Shown: positions 35,030 through 46,857 of the stretch, piece by piece
Numbering within the stretch: position 1 is the stretch's first letter
Layout: each line of letters begins with the position of its first letter
From: Capsicum annuum
Taxonomy: Eukaryota > Streptophyta > Magnoliopsida > Solanales > Solanaceae
Length of the DNA stretch: 64,000 nucleotides
Direction of reading: 5' to 3'
NCBI RefSeq assembly: GCF_002878395.1
Contig: NW_025850363.1
Coordinates: 385,325-449,324 of the forward strand
The notes under the pieces: model-generated
What the model was told of the DNA's origin: nothing
The model's database searches: none
The model's input: only the letters and a program-made list of their open reading frames with translations
Translations under genes and position numbers: made by a program

Positions 35030-35470
35030 GCGCTGAAGTACTACCCCTCCATTCAGTAACTGGTTCATTAGGAATCTGAACTGGATGACTCTATTTCTAT
35101 AGTCAACTAAAGCATAGCATAAGTGGAACCAATCCATACCAAGAATGACATCAAAATTAGTCATCTCTAACTCTACAAGATCTACTAAAGTAATTTATTG
35201 GGATACGGTAATTGGGTAGTTCCTGTATACCTGCCTGGCTACAATAGAGATACCTACTAGAGTAGACACTGAGAAAGGTTCTGCTAAAGATTCGGGACTG
35301 ATATTAAAATCGACAGCTATATAGGGGGTTACAAAGGAGAGCGGAGCTCCAGGGTTTAATAAATCATAACATAAAAATAAAAAATGTGTAACTTACATGT
35401 AACCATATTAGGAGAACTTTCCTAATCATGAAGTGACTAGACTACATACAATATGTTCTATCACTGACCA
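35030..35470 (-). pseudogene. E aspartic protease
   Basis: Minus strand reading gives LLNPGAPLSFVTPYIAVDF (about 35360-35305), then PESLAEPFSVSTLVG, VYRNYPITVSQ and LVELEMTNFDVILGMDWF (about 35130). This is a Tekay-type retropepsin. The active-site triplet is N-P-G where the relatives in Solanaceae-type elements have D-P-G, so the catalytic Asp is Asn and the enzyme would be dead. An in-frame stop follows VSQ. Confidence 0.8.
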
Positions 35471-35559
35471 CGGATTGCACTGGATGTGGTACCTTGTTGA
35501 GTCGGGCGACCAGATGGAATTAGAGGACGACTGGACTGTCCCTACTGACCACTCTTTGG

Positions 35560-36593
35560 GTAGTCTCAGACCTTAGCTTGCCACATCCAAAACACACATC
35601 ACTGTCGGCTCTACACATACCCTAATGAATCCTACCATATTTCTAGTAAAAAGGATTAGTATGACCGCTGTCCACACTACCCTGGGTCTTAGAACCTGGT
35701 GCCCTATCTTGACTGTCATTCGAGAATTTTGGTACTGGCTCACTAGCTGAAAATGGAATTGGGGCTGAAAACTTTTGACAAAACTGAGAACGGTTACCAC
35801 CCTCTGACCTAGGCTGAGAAAACTTAAAGCTACCTATTCTGACCCTCTAATTCTCTCTCTTTCTTTCTTCTTAAGCTTTCATTCCGTAATATATTGAGCA
35901 TGGACCATAAGCCTAGATATGTTCATCTCCTTAACAACATACCAGTCCAACACTCCTTGACCACACTATCAGATATACTAGAGACAAACTTACTTATTCT
36001 ATACCTATTATCAGCCACCATCAAAGGAGCATACCTCGCCAACTGAGTAAACTTAAGAGAGTATTCCTTCACACTCATATTACCCTACTTCAAATTAATA
36101 AACTCCAGCACCTTAGCTTTCCTCAACTCTAAAGGAAATAATCTATCTAAAAAGGTTATAGCAAACTTCTCCCACTTTACATACCCTACCTCATCACCAC
36201 TATCACCTTTCTACTACTTATACCAGGTGTGAGCCACATCCTTCAACTGGTATGCAACCAACTTTACACTCTCACTCAAAGTAACACCCATGATATTTTT
36301 CACTTCTGAACCATATCAAGAAACTCTTGTAGATCCTCCACAGACTTGGATCCTAAAAACAAAAGGGGATTCATTTGGGAGAAGTTTTGAATCCTAGCTA
36401 CAGTTGTATTTGCCACTAGATTAGCTAGGAAAATAGTCTACTGATTATTTTAAGCAACTACGGAATGATCTAAGGTAGTGAATGCAGCTCTACACTAGGC
36501 TTGAGAGACTTACTCATTCAGGGGATCTTCCTAAACAGGTGAAGGTGTGGGCTAGTTCCCATTCCTTCTTTCATTATTCTTTCTAGGAGGCAT
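35560..36593 (-). pseudogene. E gag
   Basis: A start codon at 36593 gives MPPRKNNERRNGN, the usual Tekay Gag start, shortly broken by a stop. Further pieces read AAFTTLDHSVVA, then NTTVARIQNFSQMNPLLF (about 36390-36350) and SVEDLQEFLDMVQK (about 36320), matching the Gag core. Near 35640-35560 the zinc knuckle reads CRADSDVCFGCGK in shifted frame. Multiple stops. Gag would form the particle and bind RNA. Confidence 0.75.
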
Positions 36594-36798
36594 ATTATGT
36601 AATAGAAAAAAGGATGGATTAGAAAAAGAGTTTAAATAGAGATCATGATCACTCGTACAACATGAATACTAAAAGATGGGAAACTTTTACTAAAATGTCT
36701 TCTAGCCTCTTTTCCATAAGTGTGGCGTGCTTCACACACATTCACAAGACTCTACTCAATGAGGCTTTTAGACTCCCTAGGATATTGTAAAACCTTAG

Positions 36799-36812
36799 GC
36801 TTCGATACTAAG
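36799..36812 (-). other. E primer-binding site (initiator-Met type)
   Basis: The minus strand reads TTAGTATCGAAGCC, a worn TGGTATCAGAGCC, three bases from the LTR. Confidence 0.7.
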
Positions 36813-36815
36813 TTT

Positions 36816-38995
36816 TATCATAACCTGAGGCTACCCCCTAGTCGCAACAATGGTGCTTACGGTCATAAGTGACCACAACTAACCCATGAGTTGGTACCTG
36901 CTGTGAGCACTGAATAAGGTAATAAAATATGTATGTACGGAAGTAAACTGAATAAATCCATAAAGTTCAAATACTAAAAATATAATGTAAAATTGGATAC
37001 GAAAATACATATCAAAATGTGTCTAAAAAATTTGATAAAACTAATTGACTGGCTGCATATCTGAAAGCCTCTAAACTGAGTGAAATGAGTTGATGGGATA
37101 GACCCCAACTAAATCTAACTAATTAACTAAAAAGAAACACAGAAATACTAAATAAACATAATAGGTCCTCGACATATAAGAAATCACCACAACTGCTGCT
37201 GCTGATAGACTGAACTGACTAAGTATGGTCAGGAAACTGAGCATCCAAACCTATGATATAAGGCATCATAGCACAAAGAAAAGTATGTGATTAGTAGTTT
37301 GATTGTACTGGTATATGAGATAAGGTTAGGCTGAAATACATAGATTTATATGTATGAAATAATGACTGACAGAATAGCATGAGATAACTGATGCATAAAT
37401 GCGTGAAAGCTATAAAATTTGAGAATGCATGACCAAGAATATAACATGATACTAAAATCTGGTATCTAAATTACTAATGAATTGTAAGGTATGGTCAAAT
37501 AAACCTAAACTGAATTCTATACTGAATACTGAACTAAGACTGTGGAAGGTATCATCTAACCAACATGCCCCAATCTAATCTAATCGAGGTCCAACCTATA
37601 ACACCAGTTAGAAGGGTATCAGTACTATGCCACATGTACTAATAATGTTTGTGTTGATCCACTAAACTAATGTCCTGAAGGACTACAGAGTCACCCTCAA
37701 CTAGCAAGTGCTCAAATAAGATATGTGTTACCCTCAACTAACAAGTAAACACTTTTTCAACCCTCAACTAGCAGGTTGTTATCTCTAACCTATGCTAGCT
37801 ACATAGTTCTAGAATTAAAGGACTTCTACTAAAGACACAAACTCTACTAGCAGGTGAGCCCCCATCCCAAGGTTCGCTCGGTGCTAAATCGTACTGCCAA
37901 CTGAACGACACTAATTATTGGACTAATCTAAGCTTAATTAATCAAACAATTGATCATGATAACTAACTAAATAACAACGCTCATGGTTTATCTGAAACAA
38001 TTCTAAAGATACTAAATTATGTAAATAACTATGTATTGGATGTTCATAACCCTCCATCACTGAATGAAAATAATAATAAGGACATATGAAACTTTAAAAA
38101 TCACAATAAAGGATCATTCTCAAAACTAACATTTAGACATTTCATCAAACACATAGGAGTCATGAATTTAAGCATGGTAATAGGTAAAGCATGTGATTGA
38201 AAACATAGTTACAATACTAAAACCATGATTAGGGATTTAACATGAGGATTCCAATGCCCAAATCATATATGGGCTCATTCCATCAAAAAATACTTGAAAC
38301 AATACTTGTAATAAAAATCAATAACAACTTCATGGAGACAATTCATCAAAAATATGTAAAAACTCATAATTTGATATCAAAAGGGGATTCTTAGACTCCA
38401 TGGGTTAAAAGGGCCTGTGGATGAACATCACACATATCTTAAATCCTTAAGCTTGAAAAAGAAACACAATCTTGATATTTTTATTAAAAGTTCTTGGATT
38501 AGGGAACTTGAATTCTTGGATTTCTTGAAGAGAAAGGAATGAAATTAATGAACTTAGGGGATGATTAGGGTTTGTTTTTGAGAGGAAAATTGGGGAAAAT
38601 GGTCATATAATACCCTAACCGATGTTTTAATTCATGTTTTAGTGAATTGGGTTGAGAGGAAAGACTCAATTTTCCCTTAGACAATTAAATTTACAACTAG
38701 AATACAGATTAAATGTACACCGTAATGCGATGAACAGCTCATCGCTATACCCACCGTGATGCACCACTATCTCGGTGAGGTTCTGGAATCGAAATCCAAA
38801 CATGACCCAATGCTCGTCCAAAAATTTTGAAACTTCCTTGAGACATGCTGCTTACACCCGATAACATGAATTAACTCAAAAAGCTGAGGCCAAAAATAAG
38901 ACTAAGTCCCTAACACTCAGTGAAATTTTCAGGCTTTAATCCTCTTATACATACAACTAGGAGATAAACTAGCTAAGAAAAGTATTGGGTATACA
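36816..38995 (-). repeat. E 5' LTR (right copy)
   Basis: Begins TATCATAACC (worn TGTCACAACC) and ends GGGTATACA, followed by the CACAA duplication. Carries the 0.6 kb missing from the left copy and an inverted repeat GCGATGA-acagc-TCATCGC near 38735. Confidence 0.85.
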
Positions 38996-39935
38996 CACAA
39001 GCAATAGGATTTTCCCATAAGGATTACCACTAGGGCTAATAGGATCCCGGTTTCCACTTCCTTAGCTCCTACACCAAGGGGTGCTTCTTCTGGCTTCAGC
39101 ACTAGCCAGGAACCTCTTTATGATATCACTACCCAACTAGTGTCTGAGGAATTTTCTGATGTCATTGCTGGTATATTAAAACTATTTTCTTATGATGTGT
39201 GTTGTTTACTTGATTTGGGTCTATTCTTTCTTATATGACCCTATTTATGGCTATGCATTTTGGTTTTGATCCTGAGATTACTTCAGACCCCTTTTCTATT
39301 TCTACCCTAATGGGTGATTTGTGGTGGCTAAAAAAGTCTATACAGGTGTGTGGTATCCGTGGGTGGTTGGAAAACCTTTGGTGGATCTATTTAAATTAGA
39401 CATAGTTGATTTTGATGTCATATTGGGGATGCATTGGTTGCACTAGTTCTATACATCTCTAGACTGTCAGACCCATAGAGTCATCTTTAAATTTCTTAAT
39501 GAGCTAGTATTCAGTGAAAGGGTGGTTTTATAGCTCTTAAGAGGAGGTTCTTATTATATCTTAGAGCTCAAAGATTAATCTCCAAAGGGTGTCTTTACCA
39601 TTTGATCTAATTTAAAGATTCCAACTCACCCATGGTTAATAAATTCCCTGAACTCTTCCCTGATGACCTTCCTGGTATCCCACCTAATGAGGAAATTAAG
39701 TTTAGGATTGATCTCATTCTAAACACTCATTTTATCCCTATACCTATTTATAGAATGACTCTAGTTGAGTTGAAAGAGCTTATGGAATAGTTAAAGTATC
39801 CTATTGATAAGTATTCTTTCACCCTAGCATTTCTTTATGGAATGCTTCCGTTATTTTATGCATAAGGGAGGGGGGCTTTTCTCCAAATGTATATAGGTTA
39901 CTGGCGGGTAGATAAGGAATTTAGGGTGATCTCCT
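38996..39935 (+). pseudogene. C gag end, protease and first part of RT
   Basis: After E, C coding continues in broken frames. A Ser/Thr/Pro-rich spacer (SGFSTSQEPLYD) precedes a retropepsin: LFSYDVCCLLDLG with the active Asp (about 39180), FGFDPEIT, and VDFDVILGMHWLH (about 39405). The protease-RT joint and RT entry follow, including FPELFPDDLPGIPPNEEIKF (about 39640) and IPIYRMTLVELKELME (about 39745). Near 39840 a worn W-G-A-P-V-L-F and R-M-C-I-D-Y region can be traced, then the similarity ends. The remaining pol is missing. Confidence 0.78.
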
Positions 39936-41619
39936 CATGTCATGGACTATATATATTTTTTGCATGGGTTACTCAATTAGTAGTGCATGATGGTTGATAG
40001 ACACTAAGTTTGAACTTTAGATATTAATTTTGATGAAGAGAGTATGTTAACTCTAGGATAGTAATGGGAGATTTATGGGGGTAGATTGGTAGTCTTGGTA
40101 AGGTGTGTGAAATAAATGAGGTTGATGACTTAAGGAATATAGGGGTAGGAAAGTTGTTATATAAATGCTGGAGGTCCAAGTTAAACTAATAGATTGGGGC
40201 TAAGTCATTGAATTAGTCGGGGAATGGGGTTTGTGAGGCTATGTTGGACCCTAGGTAGAATCTGGATAGATGAGGTTTTAAGTATAAGATATCCAAGTTT
40301 CCCTAGTATATATCCGTGGTGATACCCATTAGAGTAGAGTGTTGTACTTATATGTGTAGTAAGATGGAAATTGAGGGCAAATCTTAAATTTTCTCCTAGC
40401 GGTGGATTTTAAGGGAAATTCAGGGTAAATTTACTGCTATTCTAGTGATTCCCTCCTATTTTGGTTTAGAGGGAACTCTACTGGTGTTGCACGTATTCTA
40501 ATAGTGCTTATGCCTAAGGTCTGTATTCTATGTGCCGCATAGGTCCATACTTTATCCCTTGAATCAAATGCAATAATGGTCTTCAGAAATTCGAGCTTCA
40601 GAGTGTTCAAACTCTATGTCATGATACTCATGATCAGTATATTCATGTCTCATGCCATGCCTGGTCCTAAGAAATAGTAGTTTCAAGCGACAATCCTCAC
40701 GCTATTCCTTGAATATGAATCTCGGCTTTATATTACACTACCAACGATATATGCAGTCATGCTTCTTTTGATGACCAGTCCTAGGGACTCGTACTATGGT
40801 ATGTTTGTGTTGTAATGATCCTTCATTTATAATCTAGGTGGTTTTTATGAAGTACCTCATGACTATTGTACCGTGTCTTATTTTACAGGTCTCTCTTTGA
40901 GTAGTACAACAGATAAGAGTTGTAGTTGGGAAGTAACCCCCTCCTTCCTGACTCTTATACTCTAGTTCCTTAGTGACCTTTCTTATGTTAGAATGGTATA
41001 ACCTTCAGAGTGTAGAGATATTTTGGATGAGAGTGTAGATGTCCTTTGTCGTGAAATTCTGGGGTGACTACTAGAGTTAAGCTTATAAGTGTAGATGGAA
41101 GAATAAGATGAATGTTGTCATACAAAATAGTTGCGAGAGGAGGCATGGTGAAAACCTTTGTGATAGTGATAAAGGGTGTTAGTTTAGGTGCGGAAATCCA
41201 TACAATGGGTGTAGTAAATATAGGATGGATCATAGTGATTGATATATACCCAACCATTATGTTATGCAGCTATACTCAGGCCCTCGTAGCTATGTGTTCA
41301 TGGGGAGTGAGTTTAGAGTTTCAAATGGAGGAGTGTTGTCTTTATAGTTAAAGCTTGGTGGAAAGTGTAGACGTATTTAAGGGTTATTAGATTCTTTGGT
41401 TAGGGAGGAAGGAGTTCTCTGGGGAGTTGGAGGGGACATGGAGTTCGACTACCTATTTTTGCTCTCCGTTCTAGATAATCATGCTTAAAGTATATATTCT
41501 TCATAATATGTTTGTTTTCTAACTTATTTAAAGGTAAGATTTGAGGAGTTAGGGTATAAATCATGCTTGTACATCATTGTTCCATCATTCGAGGATGAAT
41601 GATCCAAATGGGAAAGAAT
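39936..41619 (+). other. C interior, unrecognised
   Basis: About 1.7 kb between the RT stub and the 3' LTR of C. I see no RT, RNase H or integrase motifs; the open frames at 40988-41257 (minus) and 41112-41351 overlap on opposite strands and lack motifs. It may be the normal 3' untranslated region plus filler left by the pol deletion. The end, GAGGATGAATGATCCAAATGGGAAAGAA, split here by the tract, is the expected pre-LTR sequence. Confidence 0.5.
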
Positions 41620-43815
41620 TGAAATACCTTTAATTTTGGTCCTTAGAAATTTCCTGAGTTTTGAGCCTTATGTTGATCATATGAATCACCATACGAGTCG
41701 TATGGTGGGTATAGGTCTAATGACCGTAGTCATATATTGGTCAGTATGATATTGGCCAAGTTCTATTCAAGGTACAAGAAGACTCCATACGACTCGTATG
41801 TTGATATGAAGAGTGGTAGGGTCCAAAACGTGTGTTGTCTTGTGTCTTGCCCTTAGTATTCTACGTAGGGTATGACTTAGGGGTACTAGTCATATGGTTA
41901 TGATACGAGTTAGGCAAGGAAGTCTTATGTTGGATAGAATGTGGAGTCCAATATTTTGATCTTTGATAAGATTGAAGGGTACCACTCGTATGATGTTGGT
42001 ACGAGTTGAGCGGTCCATCGTACCCACCTGCGGAAATTTTTTCAATTCAAGTTGGGGGTATTGTGGATGTTTCCCCTCTTAACCCCTTTTGACCCCATGA
42101 AATAAAACACCTTTAGAGGCTTCCACAACCTAATATTCTCAATCTAACACTCTCAAAACACTTTTAAATCTCTCTCAAACTCTTGGTTCAAGAAAAGGCT
42201 AGGGTTTCTTCAAGATGATCAATTAAGGCTTTTAAAGGGTGGTTTCTCTCCGTCTTCCTTAGTGTCTAAGGCATTTTAATCCACCTTAATTGTTAATTCA
42301 ACTAAAAACATGTTTTAATGAATGGTTTATATGGTATTATTGTGGGTTTGTATTGGTTTTGAAATAGATGCAGTGTTTTTGGTTATTAATGGTTGGATAA
42401 TTTTTTCCAATGATTTTCTTATGGTTTTGCTATTATAATTGTGTTTTGAACATATTGTTTCATGGTAATGGTCAATTGATGATTGGTTTTGGTTTTGGAA
42501 ACTATATGCCCTCAACATGTTTGATAAATGCCAATGAGAATGGTTTTGTCACATAGTTTGACTATTCATGAAATCTTTGCATTGCATAATATGGTAATGG
42601 AACTTAAATTGGTTCTGTTGACTTTAAATGGTTTGAAAAGTCCTTGGTGTCCATGGCTTTGGTTTAATTGAAAAACCTTGTGGGATACACGGGAATACCC
42701 CAAGTGATTTTAATAATGGAATCTTGTAGGGTATATGAGAATCCCCTAGGTGTTGGCTAGTGACATTACTTGCAAGCTATAATCGGTATGATGATACCAC
42801 TAATTAATGCCTTAATAATTAACTCCTGTAATTGGGGGTTTGGTTATTTTCTAAAGGTTTTAATTGGGCAATAATGGGGGTTGTGATAGCTAGCCGTGAA
42901 GGTGTGAGTCTGAAAGGTTGACACTGGAAACTCATGTTTGCCGACATGAGGATTGGTCTTGATGACCACATACTTGTGGGGTACAAAGTAATCCCCCAAG
43001 TATATACACATACATGTGTATCATAGAGGGCGACGGGTATAAGAGAATCCCTGGCCCCTATGGTGTCTCTAGTTTGTACGGCTATACACAGTCAGGCCTA
43101 TTTAAGGGGTAATACTAGACCCATATAGCCCATGGATGGATTATGACAGTAAAGCTACATTACCCAGGTTAAAGATTGAAATGCATGCTAAACCCAGTTT
43201 CTTTTTCCAGCAGGATATATACATATATTTGCATGTGATTGCATATGGTTATTTACTTTGGTTTTGAATAATGAAATTATTTTATCCTTACTCCTGAGTA
43301 CATGATAGAATTCATCATGCTAACCACCTTTGGACGTTATATTCCCACACGATGCAAGAATCGGCCATACTACCATTCCTCCTACTCAGTTACTTAGATT
43401 CGGGGACAGCTTTAAGTCAGACTAAAGTGGTGATCTTTCATTCTTCGGAAGGCCCATGTCATGTTATGGTTTATCTTATTCCTTTACTATTTTTTTGACA
43501 TTTGGTTTTGGCAATGATCGGGGGCATGTCTCGACTAAATATTCTTGGACACTGTTTAGAGGCTTTGTATGGACAACTGCGAACTTAGGTATATTATGGT
43601 TTAGTTTTGTTTGGGAGGTAAGACGTGTTTGGGTTGGTCTTGGTATTAGACTTATCCTAAAGTCATTGAAATTTTAATACTCTAATTTGTTATATGTTCA
43701 GAATTCATCAAAAATGGGTTGTATATTGGTTGGTTGGATTGCGTATAAGGTTGTCTCTAGTTCTTGTTGGACTTGAGATGCCCAACACGATGAGTCCCAG
43801 GTTCGATTTGTGTTA
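41620..43815 (+). repeat. C 3' LTR
   Basis: Begins TGAAATACCT and ends near GATTTGTGTTA. Collinear with 27325-29461, with the same CATACGACT/CGTATG words (41690-42030) and GGGTAYA...AATCCCC words (42685-43050). Confidence 0.88.
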
Positions 43816-43820
43816 GGTAC

Positions 43821-44700
43821 TCTTAATTTGGGCCCAAAGGGAGTTATATCTTTTCCGTGTGTTCGATGCATGGTAGAATGGGGTGTTCGTCTTATTTGGC
43901 TTGTTTTTTATATAGTATTTCCTCATTATTTTTCTTCCATTCTTTTTAGGTTGTTCGTGAGTTCATGGATGAGTTTTGTACTGATCTGCCTGGTATGCCT
44001 CAAGATTGTTATATTGATTTTGCTAATGATATGGACCCTGGAAGCAAGCCCATTTCTATTCTTCCTTATAGGATAGACCCAGCTAAGTTAAAGAAATTGA
44101 AGAGCAGTTGTAGGATATATTGAGTAAGAGTCCATTAGACATAGTGTATCTCCTTAGGGTGCTCCTATTTTGTTTGTAAAGACGTAGGATGGTTCTATAC
44201 ACATGTATATTGACTATTAGCAATTAACTAAGTGACAGTTAAGAATAAGTATCCTCTTTCTCGCATTGATGATTTTTTTGACCAGCTTTAGGGCACTTTT
44301 ATTTTTTCTAAGATTGACTTGAGATCTAGGTATCACCAATTAAAGATTAAAGTTTTGAATGTTCTGAAAATGGCTTTGTAGACTCAATATAATCATTATG
44401 AGTTTTTAATCATGTCTTTTTTATTACCAATGCCCCAACAATGTTCATAGAGTTGATGAATGGGTATTTCAACTGTATCTTGACTCCTTTGAGGTTGTAT
44501 TTATAGATGATATCTTAGTTTACTCCAAGAATAAGGCCAACCATATGAGGCACCTGAGGACTATACTTTACCAACTGCGAGATGAGCAATTGTATGCCAA
44601 GTTCTCCTAGTATGAGCTTTGGTTAGGAATCTATTTTGTTCTTAGGTTATCTGGTGACCAAGGATGACATTATGGTTGATCCAGCCAAGTAGTGGTGATT
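43821..44700 (+). pseudogene. Element D reverse transcriptase
   Basis: Directly after C the protease-RT joint resumes (GVISFPCVRCMVEWG), then VVREFMDEFCTDLPGMPQD (about 43950), [20 protein letters not shown] (about 44040), a worn KNKYPLSRIDDFFDQL (about 44240-44290), FSKIDLRSRYHQLKIK, and [14 protein letters not shown] (about 44495) with both catalytic Asp codons. LYAKFS follows. Frames change repeatedly and many stops are present. The motifs place it in the Tekay clade like A, C and E. Confidence 0.82.
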
Positions 44701-44719
44701 CTTGATGGGCCAAACATAA

Positions 44720-45290
44720 AATTTTGTTGGTTTAGTGGAGAATTATTAGTATTTTGTAATGAGTTTCTTGTCTATTGCGACTCTTTTGACCAAGTTGACT
44801 AAGAAGAAGATTATCATTTTGTGGTTAAATGCTTGTGAGGCGAACATCCAAAAGCTTAAGAAGTTATTGACATTAGCCCCTATTTGACCTTGCACTAGAA
44901 GGCCATGGCTTTTACCCTATTTTGTAATGCTTATGGTGTTGGTTTTAATGCATTTTTAATGCTAGAGGGTAAGGTGATTGCTTATGCTTCACGTCAGTTG
45001 AAGACACATGAGAAGAATTACCCTACTCACAATTTGGATTTAGCAACAATTATATTTTTATTGAAGTTAGAGAGACATTATTTGTATGGAGTTTGTTGTA
45101 ATATTTTCTCAAATCATCAGAGCCTTAAGTATTTCTTCACCTAGCGAGATCTTAATATAAGATAGCAATGTTTCCTTGAGTTGCTTAAGGATTATGTCCT
45201 CACTATTTATTATCATCCAAGTAAGGCTAATGTGGTTGCAGGTTCCTTGAGCTGGAAGACGACTAGTACGGGAGTTTAGCTCATCTCTTG
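44720..45290 (+). pseudogene. Element D RNase H
   Basis: The 44905-45144 frame reads [57 protein letters not shown], and [12 protein letters not shown], the complete first part of gypsy RNase H. The first catalytic residue is Asn (C-N-A where the family has C-D-A), and the F-T-D-H Asp is also Asn. The tail LLKDYVLTIYYHPSKANVVA can be read around 45180-45240 across a shift. It would remove RNA from hybrids during reverse transcription; this copy could not. Confidence 0.85.
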
Positions 45291-45559
45291 GTGAAGGAAC
45301 GGCCTTTGGTCCTAAAGGTTTTGTCTTTATCTAACCAGTTGGTTAGGCTTAACATTAGACACTCGAGTTTATACTAGCCATTGTTGATGCTAAATCTTCT
45401 TTGATGGAGCAAATTTAAGTAAACCATCTTGATGATGATAAATTGAGAGTGATTCGAGATAAGGTGTTACGTGTCAAGTCTAAGGTGACATCTCTTGATT
45501 TTGATGGTGTTTTGTGAATTAGTGGCTGAGGTTATGTTCTGAGGGTTGGTGAATAGGTA

Positions 45560-46800
45560 AGATCTATTTTTTAAGAGCCTCATTATTCTAGATATTCCAT
45601 CCACCCTAGGAAGACCAAGATATCTCAAGATTTAAAGAGCATTATTGGTGGAGTGGTACGAAGAAAGATGTTGTGTTCTTAAAAGATCATTGCTTATATT
45701 GTCAACAAGTAAAGATCGAGCATGTAAGACACTGTGGTTTGCTTTAGAGATTGCCCATTCCTAAGTGGAAGTAGGAGCAGTTTACTATGGACTTTGTGAA
45801 TAGTTTTCCTCATACTTATCATGGTTTTAGTAGCATTTGGGTCATCGAAGATTAATTGACCAAATTAACTCATTTACTCCCCATTCAGATTTTCTCCAGT
45901 ACCGAGGTTAGTCGTTATCTATGATCAAAAGGTGGTTCATCTTCATGGGATACCCATGTCTGTTATCTCAAATAAAGGCTTAGTGCTCACCTCTAACTTA
46001 TGGAGTACATTTCAAGAGGATTTATTCATGCAGGTTGACCTTAGCACAACTTTTCATCCCTAGACTGACATTCAGAGAGGCAGAATATTCAGGTTTTGGA
46101 GGATATGCTCTGTTCATGTGTTATGGACTTTGGAGGAAAGTGAGAGCTACATTTAGCCTTGGTAGATTTTACTTATAATAATAGCTATCATTCGAGTATT
46201 GAGATGGAACCATTTGAGGCATTAAGTGGTAGGCATTGTCGATATTTAATTAGCTAATTTGAGACTTATGAGTTTAGACCATGTGGTGCCAATTTGCATC
46301 ATGTGTCTTTGGACAGAGTTTGGGTTATTTAGGAAAGGTTACGAGCAATCTAGAGTAGGTAGAAGAGTTATGCTAGCCAAAAATTGTGAGTCTTGATGTT
46401 TTGAGTTAGTGACCAAGTTTTTTGTTTAATGTCGCCCAAAAAGGGTGTGATGAGGTTCGAGAAGAGGGAAAGCTCAAACCTACATATATCTTCAGACATT
46501 TGGGGAGGTAGCTTATGAGTTGGACTTTCCCCCAGACTTTTTAGTCATTCATCCAGTTTTTCATATATCAATTTTAGGCACTATATCCCAAATAAGTCTC
46601 ACATTCTTTGTTGGGACTTAGTCTAATTGGATGAGAGGTTTTCCTTTGTAGATAAGCAGATTTCCATATTAGCTAGGGATATTAGATGGTTATATTTAAG
46701 AGAAGCTCTTGTAGTTATGGCTCAATGCAGGCATTGTCCCGTCAAAGAGGCTAATTGGGAGGTTTGATATTCGTAGTAGCTACTCCCTGCTCTTTACCAA
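45560..46800 (+). pseudogene. Element D integrase
   Basis: A zinc-finger remnant with DHCLYCQQVK (about 45690) is followed by the core: QFTMDFVNSFPHTYHGFSS with the first catalytic Asp (about 45780), SIWVIED, a worn second-Asp region, NIQVLEDMLCSCVMDFGGK with the Glu (about 46090), and NNSYHSSIEMEPFEALSGR (about 46180). The GPY/F-module neighbourhood (MSPKKGVMRFEKRESS, about 46430) and a worn chromodomain-like end (near 46660-46770, EANWEV) follow. Broken by many stops and shifts. Confidence 0.82.
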
Positions 46801-46857
46801 TTCATGTACTTTATTACTTTAAGTTTGAGGATGAACTAGAGTTTTAATGATGGATAC

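Larger units (their letters stand above)
30261..38995 (-). mobile_element. Element E: full-length Tekay-like chromovirus, minus strand
   Basis: LTRs at 30261-31890 (3') and 36816-38995 (5') flank gag, protease, RT, RNase H, integrase and a chromodomain-like tail in the standard order on the minus strand. Target duplication is CACAT (30256-30260) and CACAA (38996-39000). The initiator-Met primer site (36799-36812) and polypurine tract (31892-31906) fix orientation. Much of pol stays in one frame with scattered single stop codons, so this is the least damaged chromovirus of the window. It interrupts the gag zinc knuckle of C. Confidence 0.9.
27325..43815 (+). mobile_element. Element C: Tekay-like chromovirus with deleted pol
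   Basis: LTRs at 27325-29461 and 41620-43815 are flanked by GATAC (27320-27324) and GGTAC (43816-43820), a one-mismatch target duplication. An initiator-Met primer site follows the 5' LTR and a CCAAATGGGAAAGAAT purine-rich tract precedes the 3' LTR. Gag (29677-30260, continuing at 38996), protease and the first part of RT are present; the rest of RT, RNase H and integrase are missing. Element E lies in its gag zinc knuckle. D coding resumes on both sides. Confidence 0.87.

Noticed and set aside
29178..43677. Similar frames at 29178-29360 and 43456-43677 (shared WTLFRGFVWTT)
   Set aside because: They recur only because both lie in the two LTRs of element C; no reason to call a gene.
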